The notes under the pieces are model-generated. The model made no database searches, was not told the DNA's origin, and was given only the letters and a program-made list of their open reading frames with translations. A stretch of DNA of 64,000 bases from Poecilobothrus nobilitatus (taxonomy: Eukaryota > Arthropoda > Insecta > Diptera > Dolichopodidae), in assembly GCA_947095535.1 (NCBI GenBank), contig OX352774.1:222072965-222136964 (forward strand), written 5' to 3'. Made by a program: the position numbers and the translations under genes. Positions 27,961 through 36,953 of this stretch are shown piece after piece (within the stretch, counting starts at the first letter, position 1; each line of letters begins with the position of its first letter).

Positions 27961-28565
27961 TTCATCATTCATTTACCTCCCATTCTCCTTTATCCGCATT
28001 CTTCTCATCCCTATCCCATCCCATATAGTAACAACTATTTTTTGGTACATATTCCTTGATTGTAATTTATGAATAAAAAACGTTTTTAAATTTTCTTATT
28101 TAATTGAACTTTCAAAGTTAGCTGAAAACGATTTTTCCATGCAGACTTGCGCTTTGCCAGGTACTTTTTAATAGTATTATCGTCTTGATATACTTTTGAC
28201 GATATTATTTTAAATTGTTGCTAGGTTTTTTAGATTTAATTTTTCCAATAGCTATATCTAATTTTTTTGTACTAGTCTCAATAATATGATAATCTGTTAT
28301 AAAATTTTTTACATTATATACTAGTTAAAATTTTTATCTATGTATTATGAATTTTATTTATAATTTTTTTACTAATATAAGCTTCGTGAGTATTTTAAAA
28401 AGTAATTATTACTGCATTTAGAAACTTCAATCTTTTAATAAATTTTGCTATAATTGCGGAAACAACCATTTAATAATCATCAAAAAATATTCTTGAGGAC
28501 TATGGTTTTGTAAGATGAAACTTAAAAAAAAATTTTTTGGAATACAAACGCATCACATATAAAAC

Positions 28566-28605
28566 AAACAAGGTGGAATGTAAACCAACAAGGTAGAATG
28601 TAAAC
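28566..28605. repeat. Two copies of a 19-bp tandem repeat
   Basis: AACAAGGTGGAATGTAAACC is followed at once by AACAAGGTAGAATGTAAACC, next to the left end of the 28.6-kb repeat element. Confidence 0.7.
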
Positions 28606-29545
28606 CCTTCTTAAACAGAGAGTGGTGGTGTTCTGAGGAAACTTATAGTTTTTTCTTGTCTCAAAATTTCAGGTTCCTATCTAAAGGTGTGTCGGAGTTA
28701 TAAAAAAAGAAATTTCATGCAAAATATGGCTTTCACATAACGGTAAATTTAAATAGTAAATTACAAAATATTGCATAATTTTAATATTACTTTATGTAGA
28801 TAATAAAATTTCCGATCTTCTGGCGGTTTTAGATTGCAAAGCTATTACGCAGAGCCTGAGATATATACATCTGAAAATGGGGCTTTTTTGCAATTTTGAA
28901 GAGCTGTAATCTCGAACCCTATATAACTAAAATAAACCTTTAACACACGTTAAATTATATTACTGTAGTTTTAATATTTATATCTAGTAAAATGTGTACA
29001 AGTTCCTAAGTTACAGGTGTTTAAAAATAGGAAATTTTCAATTTTTGAGCCCTAATACCTCATAAACAGGGGGTGGCCCAAAAAAAATTTCTGAGCAAAC
29101 TTATACTAATTCTAAAAGTTCTTTCTTGCCTCAAAATTTCAAGCCTCTATCTGAAAACGTGCCGCAGTTATGAAAGTAGAAAAATCATGTAAAATTTTGT
29201 TTTCACATAACAGTAAATTTAAAAAAATTGTATAATTTTGATATTAATTTACAAAGTTAAAAAAAATACCTGTCGAATGACGTTTTCAGATTGAAAAAAT
29301 CTTAAGCAGGACATAAGATATATGCATTTAAAAATAGAGCTAAGTTTGGGGGGCTGTAACTCCGTAATGGATGGGGCTACATAAAAAAGTTGTTCCACAA
29401 ATTTTTGTTTTTATGAGACCTACATATGGTTAAAAAAATTTTTCTCTATCTTTAACGGTGTAGAAGTTTTGTAAACAGATGGACGGACGGACAGAGTGAA
29501 ACTAATAAGCACATTTTTTCAAAATTTTTTTTGGAAATGTGCTAA
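28606..29545. mobile_element. Repeat element with internal 450-bp duplication
   Basis: Two diverged units follow each other: from about 28614 (AAACAGAGAGTGGTGG) and from about 29064 (AAACAGGGGGTGGCC). Each continues through TGYCTCAAAATTTCA, CTATCT and TTTTCACATAAC. The right end has TGGACGGACGGACAGAG (about 29482-29498) followed by AAGCACATTTTTTC. This GGACGGACGGACAGA box is common in insect repeat families. No coding frame. The family is not identified. A third partial copy starts at about 63850. Confidence 0.65.
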
Positions 29546-32366
29546 AAATATGTTCAAAAATTTTAAATTAATGTTTTATGCCCATATATGCGAGTATATT
29601 ATGTCCAGTTTAATTTTTAATTTAAATTATTTTTGAAAGGTTGAAAATTCATTTGAAAGATATGCACACTTTATTATTTTTTTATTTATAATATTTTTAA
29701 TGTAAACCACAATTGGTTAATTTAATGGAATCTACAATTAACGCTGTCGTTCCGCTCAATGTTCCAGTTTTTATACAGTTTACAAAAAGTGTTCACAATC
29801 AAATATGAGTATGACCGAAAAAATTAAGTAAAATAAAACTTAAATTATAATAAATGACTGCCATGACTGCCAAACGACTATACAATTTAATACATTTTAA
29901 CTTTTTAGCAGTTGGTTGTGCATGGAGAGCGACAACAACTTTAACAGTTGGTTGCGTATAGAGAGCGAACAAGAACTTTGCTTTCAATATTATACTTGTA
30001 TTATATTTTTGTAAACAGGTTAGCTTTAGTTATAAGTTTGAATGCTAAGCAACTACATTATTTTCACAGAGACATATTTTTTTTGGTACTTAAATTTAAT
30101 TGCTTTTCTTTCTTAGAGAAACGTCCAATTAATTTCTGTTTTTCTTCAGACTTCTCTTACTCAAATATAATTCCTTTTCTCTCTTCTAACCACTTTTTGC
30201 TGAAATAAAAAATCTTGGAAAAAAATAGAGCAATTTTCAATTTTTAATTTCTTCTTTAATAATTTCGTCCCTAATTGTTCTCACATAAAAATCAAAGAAA
30301 TTAAAATAAATTAAAAAACAACAACAACAAAAATTATTACAATCAACCATAATATTAAAAAATCTTTTTTCCCCATCTCTTTCATTGCAAACAACGTCTC
30401 AAAACTTCTCTTTTTAATATTTTCTCCCTTATTTCTAAAAAAGGACGCAAAAAAAAAAAAATTTAATTTTTTTTACTGTAAATTGAACTAAGATCCTATC
30501 TGTTTTATATTCTTTCCATCTCAGTCCAATACTTTTCATCACTGTATATTACTTTTCAATAAAAAAAAAAAAAAACTAAAAAAATTGAAGTGTTCTTAGA
30601 AGACTTTTTAAAATGACAAAACACACACACTCACATACTTTGTTAAAAAGGACAACATTAAAGAAAATTTTTCTTAAGTACTTCTTTCACTTTTTGTTTT
30701 TTATTGTTTTTATAATTTTTTTTCTTTTTACTGATAATAAAATGACTTTATTATATCAACACACAACACTTATATAACAGTTATTATTGGTATTGTATAT
30801 TTTAAACAACAAACAAACAAACACACAATAATAAACTAAAAAAAATTGAATGACGATAAATACGTGTCATGTCGCCTGAAAATAGGCTTCACTTTAAAAT
30901 AAGTAATAAAAAAAAAAAAAAAAGTGTATCAGCTCTAAGATATTTATTTTTTGACAAGGATACTAACAATAAAAGGTATTTCGCTTTATTATTTTTATAT
31001 CAAGAGAGGAAAGATATAATATGGACATTTTAAAAAAAAAAAAAGACAACTCAAGTAAACTTCTTAGAACGGAATTTAATTTTTGTTTGAAGGAATTTTT
31101 TAATTTTTTTTTTTTTTTTTGTAAAATAGATATAAAGACTTTAATACATTACATGACAAAAATTGAGCATATTAATCTTTCCGTTATCTTAAAATTAATC
31201 GCAAAAATGTTATAAAAAATAGAGTACGAACAGATAACATACATATATATATATATATATATATAGTAAAAAATAGATAAATTTGTTTAATATTGAAATT
31301 ATTGAAACTGTCATTTATTTGATTCTATCGTATGTTTTGCTTTAGACAAGTCAATATTTTCGCTTTGGACTTTTTTCCGTCACACATATATTTTTCTCAA
31401 TTAGGTCGGTTCGCGCTATGGAGAAAATTAACATTCAGACCCCTATTTAAAAAAAAATATTTTTAATATTTATTTTTTAATAAAAATAAAAAGATTCTTT
31501 TAAAAATATATGCTGTATGATATTTTTTTGTAATAATAATTTGCATAAAATTGAAAGACAGAATAATTTTGGTCAAATTTTAAATTTTTCAAACAACAAT
31601 ATTTGCTTTTTTTCTAATCATTTACGTCACACATGTTAAGTTTTTTTACAAATGAAATCAGAATAAAGTAGCAAAAACAAAAAAATAAGCAACAGAAAGG
31701 ACAAAAAATATAATAAGAGGCTATTTTAGAAAAAAAAAAAAACCCATTAAAACTAAGTTTTATGTAAATTTAATGAGTTTCAAAGAATTTTTTAAAAGTC
31801 TGCATAAAACAAAAAATATTTAAATTCTGTAGGATAATATTATAGTCAACAGGATTAAGACTTAAAAATAAGGAAAAAAAAAAAACGGTAATAAGGAAAA
31901 TCTTTTTAAAATTTAATTATTTATAATAATAAAATCATCTTGGACAAGAAAGTTTTTTATTTTTTTTTTTTTTTTTAAAGACCCATAAACTTTTTCTTTT
32001 TAACTTTAATACTGAACAGAATTTTTTCGATACAAAAGAAATTTTATTTTTAAAGAAGATTGAGAATAATTTTTTAAAATGTTTTCGTTAATTGAAAAAA
32101 AAAAAATAAAATAAAAACAAAAAACTGATGACGTTTTTTTAATATTTTAGAATCTTTTAAAAGAAATCTTTAGATTAAAAAGCCTATATTTGTCATTATT
32201 TTCTAATAATTTTCTTCTAAATTTCTTATAATTTTTTTTCATTATTAATTACCCCATATAATTAAAAATGGCGATGTTTTTTAATGTTCTAAGTTATTTT
32301 AATATTAAATACTTAAAAAAATTTGAGTAATTTTTAAAAATTTTTCTCAAACAAAAAAAAAAAAAA
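29546..32366. other. AT-rich non-coding DNA
   Basis: Contains the 36-bp tandem repeat and a (TA)n tract at 31.24 kb; otherwise nothing. Confidence 0.75.
29909..29980. repeat. Tandem 36-bp repeat, two copies
   Basis: CAGTTGGTTGTGCATGGAGA and CAGTTGGTTGCGTATAGAGA, each followed by GCGA-rich and AACTTT sequence. Short open frames over it are incidental. Confidence 0.65.
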
Positions 32367-32586
32367 TTTTTTTCCAGATATAAATATCAGATGATATTTT
32401 TAGGAACCTTTTGCCTTTAGCATGTGGGCCATCTCAGTACAAGTATTCAATTATAATTATATTTAATATTTTGTTTACATTATTTTATTACATTTTATAT
32501 ATTATTTTTGACCTGAACGAGGTTTGAACACGAGACCTTTCGCATGAAAAACCGGTGTCTTACGCACTGCACCATTGGTTAGAAAA
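32367..32586 (-). mobile_element. SINE-B copy 1
   Basis: Same body and tail as copy 2 (GATGGCCCACATGCTAAAGG module and ATATTTATATCTGG end), but with a more divergent tRNA-like head at about 32510-32586. That head has A-box-like TGGTGCAGTGCGTAAG and B-box-like GTGTTCAAACCTC. One body and tail are thus joined to two different heads. Confidence 0.75.
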
Positions 32587-32612
32587 AAAAAAATTTAATA
32601 TAAAAATTGACA

Positions 32613-32794
32613 TTATAAAAGAAAAGGGCAGAATATGGGTCCAAAGTTATGCGGGTATACCTGGTAACGAAAAAGCGAATAAAGAAGCAAAGATGGCAGC
32701 TAAGAGCCCACATATATCATACATACCAAGAACTTTCATCAATGCTAAAAACCAAATAAAAATATATTACAACAATTTGAAACAATCAGAGTAG
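32613..32794 (+). pseudogene. RNase H-domain fragment of an I-like non-LTR retrotransposon
   Basis: The conceptual product RIWVQSYAGIPGNEKANKEA aligns with the LINE ORF2 RNase H end (IWVPSHQGIAGNEKADEEA). Here the catalytic Asp is Asn and the His of SHQG is Tyr, so the domain could not act. The frame stops at 32792-32794, and lysine-rich residue continues without clear similarity. It is opposite in strand to the intact LINE and too divergent to be part of that copy. Confidence 0.72.
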
Positions 32795-33207
32795 GAAAAT
32801 TCGGGAATGTTATAAGAGATATTATTCTTATAAAAAAGAATATCACAGTAGTCAAAACGAAAAGTCGCAAAAACGACATAAAAATAACAAGATAAAGATA
32901 AAACCGAATTGAGCTATTTGGAATTTGGGACAATATATAAAGCCAATATAGAATAAAGTAACAAGCAAAACGTTGACAAGAGAAGGAAGATCATGTAAAC
33001 TGAAGAAAAATGAATTCAGTTTTTTAGTTTTTTTTCTTTTGGAATTTAATGATTATTGGTAAAACAATGAATTAAGGAAAATGTAAAGAAATAATCCATC
33101 CATAGATTAAGAAATATATTAATAATACAAACTAATGTAAAAATGTCCGAAAGAAAAAGGGTCATTCTAATTAAATTGTAATACATATTTATATAACAAA
33201 TTTAATA

Positions 33208-33392
33208 AAAATTTATTTATTTATATTAATATTACGAACCAGATAGGATATTGCAATATTACAAAACCATTAAGGCCATTTATAGGCCGAATATTATTAT
33301 TAAATTATACACTAATATTATTTATTTTCTTTATATTATATATTTTATACTTACGCTATATAGGGGTAGCAAGGGGGATATTTTTTTTTTTT
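33208..33392 (-). mobile_element. SINE-A copy 5, body and tail
   Basis: TTTA-type tail at about 33208-33222, degenerate terminal hairpin, AAATGGCCTTAATGG module and AT-rich body. It ends at GGTAGCAAGGGGG (33365-33377, + strand). The body hairpin partner CTTGCTACC appears 200 bp away, at 33569-33577 in the next element. The two may be one older SINE-A split by a later insertion, or this copy may be 5'-truncated. Confidence 0.6.
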
Positions 33393-33650
33393 AATATTAT
33401 ATTGTCCAGATATAAATATCTGCTGATATTTTTAGAACCCTTTTGCCTTTAGCATGTGGGCCATCTCGGTACAAGTATTAAATTATATCAATTATAAATA
33501 TTTTGTTTACATTATTTTATTGTATTTTACGTTATATTTGCCTCCGCTTTTGTTTTCAATTAATAAAACTTGCTACCTGTGCAGGATTTGAACCCGCACT
33601 CCCTCGGTTAATAAGCCATTTGTTTAACCACTACTCCACCGAGGCCTCCT
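33393..33650 (-). mobile_element. SINE-B copy 2
   Basis: The tRNA-like head (33650 to about 33570) closely resembles SINE-A, with B-box-like GGGTTCAAATCC and A-box-like GTGGAGTAGTGGTTAA. The AT-rich body aligns with the SINE-A body, but the 3' tail differs: GATGGCCCACATGCTAAAGG, then a segment ending with AGATATTTATATCT, which can fold back. A T run on + at 33381-33392 could be its poly(A) tail. Confidence 0.72.
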
Positions 33651-33774
33651 TATTTATTTATTTATTTATATTAATATTACATACATAAATCTAATGCAAT
33701 ATTATTGAACCATCGGCTACTAAGGCCATTATAGGTTTTTATACTATTATTAAATTATATACTAATACTTGAAA
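33651..33774 (-). mobile_element. SINE-A copy 4, 3' fragment
   Basis: Only the tail and part of the body remain: TTTA repeats at 33651-33666, the terminal hairpin, AATGGCCTTAGTAGCCGA on the minus strand, and AT-rich body to about 33774. The module AATGGCCTTAGTAGCCGA is identical to that of the LINE. It joins the 5' edge of the SINE-B2 head at 33650/33651, the same kind of junction as at the LINE. Confidence 0.75.
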
Positions 33775-34166
33775 ATTCCCTGTGCAATTGCACAATTTCT
33801 ATAGATTCAAAAAACATTTACGTTATCATACTGACTCCCTTACTACCTGAATTAATGGAAGGATTATTACATGTATTTTTTAAGCTTAGGTATATTAAGT
33901 ACCTAACTAAAATAACTTATGGATTTTTAATTTAATTTGAATTTTTTAGGTGTTGGGTATAAATAAGTCGGTTACATCGACGTACTGTTACTTTTATTTG
34001 TTTTTTTTTTGCTTGGAAAAAATTTGCTGAATTCATTTTATTAAATGTACTTTGGAAGAGGTTTTTGGTATATTTAATAAAATATTCATGTCTCTGATAA
34101 TGAAATTTCATAAATTTTCGGGGGGCTTTTTTTTGTGACGGTCGTTTTCGACAGCTTTTTAATTTA

Positions 34167-34965
34167 ATGGTCTAATAATAAATTAGTACAAAATTATTAA
34201 TCTATTGTGAGAGAAGGCTTCTAAAATGATATTTTCCATGTTATTTTTTCTTTTTTTTTAAGAAAAATATCCATTTCTATAATATTTAGTAAGTTTCTGA
34301 TTTCTGTTATGAAATATAATTAGCTAAGTCTGCCGAATTTTATTTTAAAAAAAAATTCGAATATTTTATGTTATATCAAAAATACAGCTTAAAAAATCAA
34401 AATTCCAACCTCAATAAATAAATCTCTACAATATTTGGTAAGTTCCAGACTTCTGTTATGAAATATAATTATTTAAGTCTGCCGAATTTTATATTAATAG
34501 ACTACTTTAAAATCTGCTGCATCAAGAATAAAATCGGCCTATTATTTGTTTCTTATAAATATAAGGCTTACTATAAACTTTGCTCTTTTTACTTTCAAGT
34601 CTTTTAACTTTATTAAGATTATTTTTATTTTTTTTCAAAACAAAGAGTTATTTGAAAACTGCCAACAGGAGATTAATAATTTATTTTTAATTTACCGCTG
34701 CGACCAGTTCATAATGGATGTGACAGTCAAATTTAAAAATTAAAAATTTGCTTTAAATTTTGTGTCGAAAGTACTTTTTAAAAAGTAAAAGTTTGTGTCT
34801 CTGATAAGACTTTTAGTCGAAGATTTGTGTCTCTGATAATAAACTTTTAAATTATTAAATAAATATACAGGAATATCATCATTGCCAGTTTAGTTTATAT
34901 TCAGTGTGAGTGGTTTATTATAGATCTGGCCACCATCTTGTGTGTATAATATTGTGTATATTATC
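34167..34965. repeat. Tandem 0.9-kb unit, copy B
   Basis: Starts ATGGTCTAATAATAAATTAG and contains GAGAGAAGGCTTCTAAAATG, AAGTCTGCCGAATTTTAT (twice: near 34330 and 34475), CCGCTGCGACCAGTTCATAA and two GTCTCTGATAA motifs. It ends after CATCATTGCCAGTTTAGTTT. It has no coding frame. An upstream partial unit (about 34022-34105) shares the TTTGCTGAATT...GTCTCTGATAAT end. Confidence 0.8.
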
Positions 34966-35050
34966 AGAAATTCAATCATTAATTCCTGGTATTATATTAT
35001 CTGATCTGATTAATAAATCTTATTTTTTGCCATGGCTAACAATATTATTA

Positions 35051-36225
35051 ATGGTGTAATAATAAATTAGTACAAAATTATGAATCTTTTGTGAGAGAAG
35101 GCTTCTAAAATGATATTTTCTATGTTATTTTTTTTTTTTTTTAAGAAAAATATCCATTTCTACAATATTTGGTAAGTTCCAGACTTCTGTTATGAAATAT
35201 AATTATTTAAGTCTGCCGAATTTTATATTAATAAAAAAATGTCGAATATTTTATGTTATGTTTTATGTTAAAAATCTAAATTTCAACCTAAATAAACAAA
35301 ACTATTTTAAAGTCTGTTACGAAGCTTTTACCAGCTTTTATACTAATGAAAACAAAATCAAGAATAAAATCGGCCTATTATTTTTTCTTATAAATATGAA
35401 ACTTACTATAAACTTTGCTCTTTTTACTTTCAGGCGTTTTAATTTTATTAAGAGTACCTATTTTAATTTTTTTTATTTATTTATTTATTTATTTATATTA
35501 ACATTGCATACATAAATGTAATGCAATATTATTGAACCATCGGCTACCAAGGCCATTATATGTTTTTTATACTATTATTAAATTATATACTAATATTATT
35601 TATTTTGTTTATATGATATACTATATATTTACATTATATTTGGTCGTAAGGGGGGTATGTAAAGAAAAACACTTACGACCTGTGCAGGGATCGAACCCAC
35701 ACTCCTTCGGTTAATACGCCACGCGCCTACCCACTAGGCTACCGAAGCCCCTAATTTTTTTTTTCCAAAACAAAGATTGAAAACGCCAACAGAAGATTAA
35801 TAATTCATTTTTAATTTACCGCTGCGACCAGTTCATAATGGATTTGACCGCCACAAATTTAAAAATTAAAAATTTGCTGAATTTATTTTTATTGAAAATG
35901 TGTATACTTTTCCTTTATTGACTGTACTCACTTTTAATGAACGGTTTATGTCTCTGATAATACTTCTAGTTGAAAATTTGGTGTCTGGTAATAATATTTA
36001 CTAAATTTATTTATATTTTTAATGAACGGTTTGTGTCTCTTGATAATACTTTGAGTCAAAGATTTGTGTCTCTGGTAATAATATTTTAATTTATTAAATA
36101 AATATACAGAAATATCATCATTGCCAGTTTAGTTTACATTCAGTGTGAGTGTTTTATTATAGATATAAAATATATTTTTTTACATGTTGGCAAGGTCTCG
36201 CCAACATCTTGTGTATTATATTATA
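35051..36225. repeat. Tandem 0.9-kb unit, copy C, interrupted by SINE-A1
   Basis: Same order of blocks as copy B, offset by 884 bp, but with the 277-bp SINE-A1 inserted at about 35475. Removing the SINE leaves about 898 bp, close to copy B. GTCTCTGATAAT-type motifs recur near 35948, 36037 and 36070. Confidence 0.8.
35475..35751 (-). mobile_element. SINE-A copy 1, full length, tRNA-derived
   Basis: About 277 bp. A tRNA-like head (35751 down to about 35675) has an A-box-like TAGCCTAGTGGGTAGGCG and a B-box-like GGGTTCGATCCC on the minus strand, suited to RNA polymerase III. A body hairpin follows (GGTCGTAAG at 35642-35650 against CTTACGACC at 35672-35680), then an AT-rich body. The tail holds AATGGCCTTGGTAGCCGA, a hairpin at 35503-35527 and TAAA repeats. 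Flanks share TAATTTTTTTT (35464-35474 and about 35752-35762), a likely target duplication in a T-rich site. The paralogous unit at about 34.6 kb lacks the insertion. Confidence 0.88.
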
Positions 36226-36422
36226 GATTATTTATTTTGTTTAATGTAAACAAAATGTAAATATAAATATGTAATTTAATGTAAATATACTATATATTTA
36301 CATTATATTTGGTCGTAAGGGGGTATGTAAAGAAAAAAACACTTACAACCTGTGCAGGGATCGAACGAGCACTCCTTCGGTTAATACGCCAAACGCCTAC
36401 CCACTAAGCTACCGAAGCCCCA
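36226..36422 (-). mobile_element. SINE-A copy 2, tail-truncated
   Basis: The head (36422 down to about 36345) and the body hairpin region match copy 1 closely. The B-box neighbourhood is altered (GAACGAGCAC on + where copy 1 has GAACCCACAC). The body continues to about 36226 with extra AT repeats, and the LINE-like tail is missing. It sits head to tail against copy 3. Confidence 0.8.
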
Positions 36423-36592
36423 TATTAATATTATTTATTTTGTTTATATTATATACTATATATTTACATTATATTTGGTCGTAAGGGGGGTATGTAAAGA
36501 AAAAAAACACTTACAACCTGTGCAGAGATCGAACCCACACTCCTTCGGTTCGGTTAGGAACCCACACTCCTTCGGTTTCCCCAGGCCTCCTT
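36423..36592 (-). mobile_element. SINE-A copy 3 with scrambled head, target of the LINE
   Basis: Body and B-box match copy 1, but the A-box part of the head is lost. In its place a 20-bp block (36531-36550) is repeated at 36558-36577, a 27-bp-period slippage duplication. The outer edge of the head carries the sequence duplicated when the LINE inserted. Confidence 0.78.
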
Positions 36593-36593
36593 A
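36582..36593. repeat. LINE target-site duplication, 3' side
   Basis: CAGGCCTCCTTA, identical to 42524-42535. It abuts the TAAA tail of the LINE and lies at the 5' edge of the scrambled SINE-A head. Confidence 0.92.
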
Positions 36594-36953
36594 TTTATTT
36601 ATTTTATTTATTTAACTCTAACATTATACAATTAATTGTTATAATATCAGTAGAGCCCTCGGCTACTAAGGCCATTTTGGGCTTGACAGTGCTATTTACA
36701 GTTTAATGTTTTATACTTATTATATTATATTATACTATAAGTGTTATCTTAAGTTAATTTTTTCTTTTGTATTTACATTATATTTGATTAGTTCAATAAT
36801 TTTGCTAGGATTCGTTAGGTTTGTTGTTTTGTGGTTACAATTAGAATTTAAGATTTATTTACATTTATTTACTTTATTTACAATATTTTGTTTAATAACA
36901 CATTAACATAGCAATTATATTACAGTTTATACAGAATTGAGAATAGGTAAATT
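36594..36953 (-). repeat. LINE 3' UTR, terminal hairpin and TAAA-repeat tail
   Basis: Transcribed right to left, the UTR ends with AATGGCCTTAGTAGCCGA (complement of 36659-36676), a hairpin at 36624-36644 (TTATA arms around CAATTAATTG), and a TAAA/TAAAA repeat at 36594-36620. The same modules in the same order end the SINE-A copies. This is the segment a LINE reverse transcriptase would recognise when starting cDNA synthesis. Confidence 0.85.

Noticed and set aside
29799..29987. 62-codon minus-strand frame with repeated ALYTQPT/ALHAQPT
   Set aside because: The protein repeat is just the 36-bp tandem DNA repeat read in frame.
32510..32586. Functional tRNA genes at the SINE heads and at 55.9 kb
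   Set aside because: A- and B-box-like strings are present, but acceptor and anticodon stems do not close well, and most continue into SINE bodies.
35532..35714. Open frames within SINE heads (also 3597-3869, 3726-3962, 33503-33688)
   Set aside because: They coincide with repeated SINE copies and contain no protein family signal.
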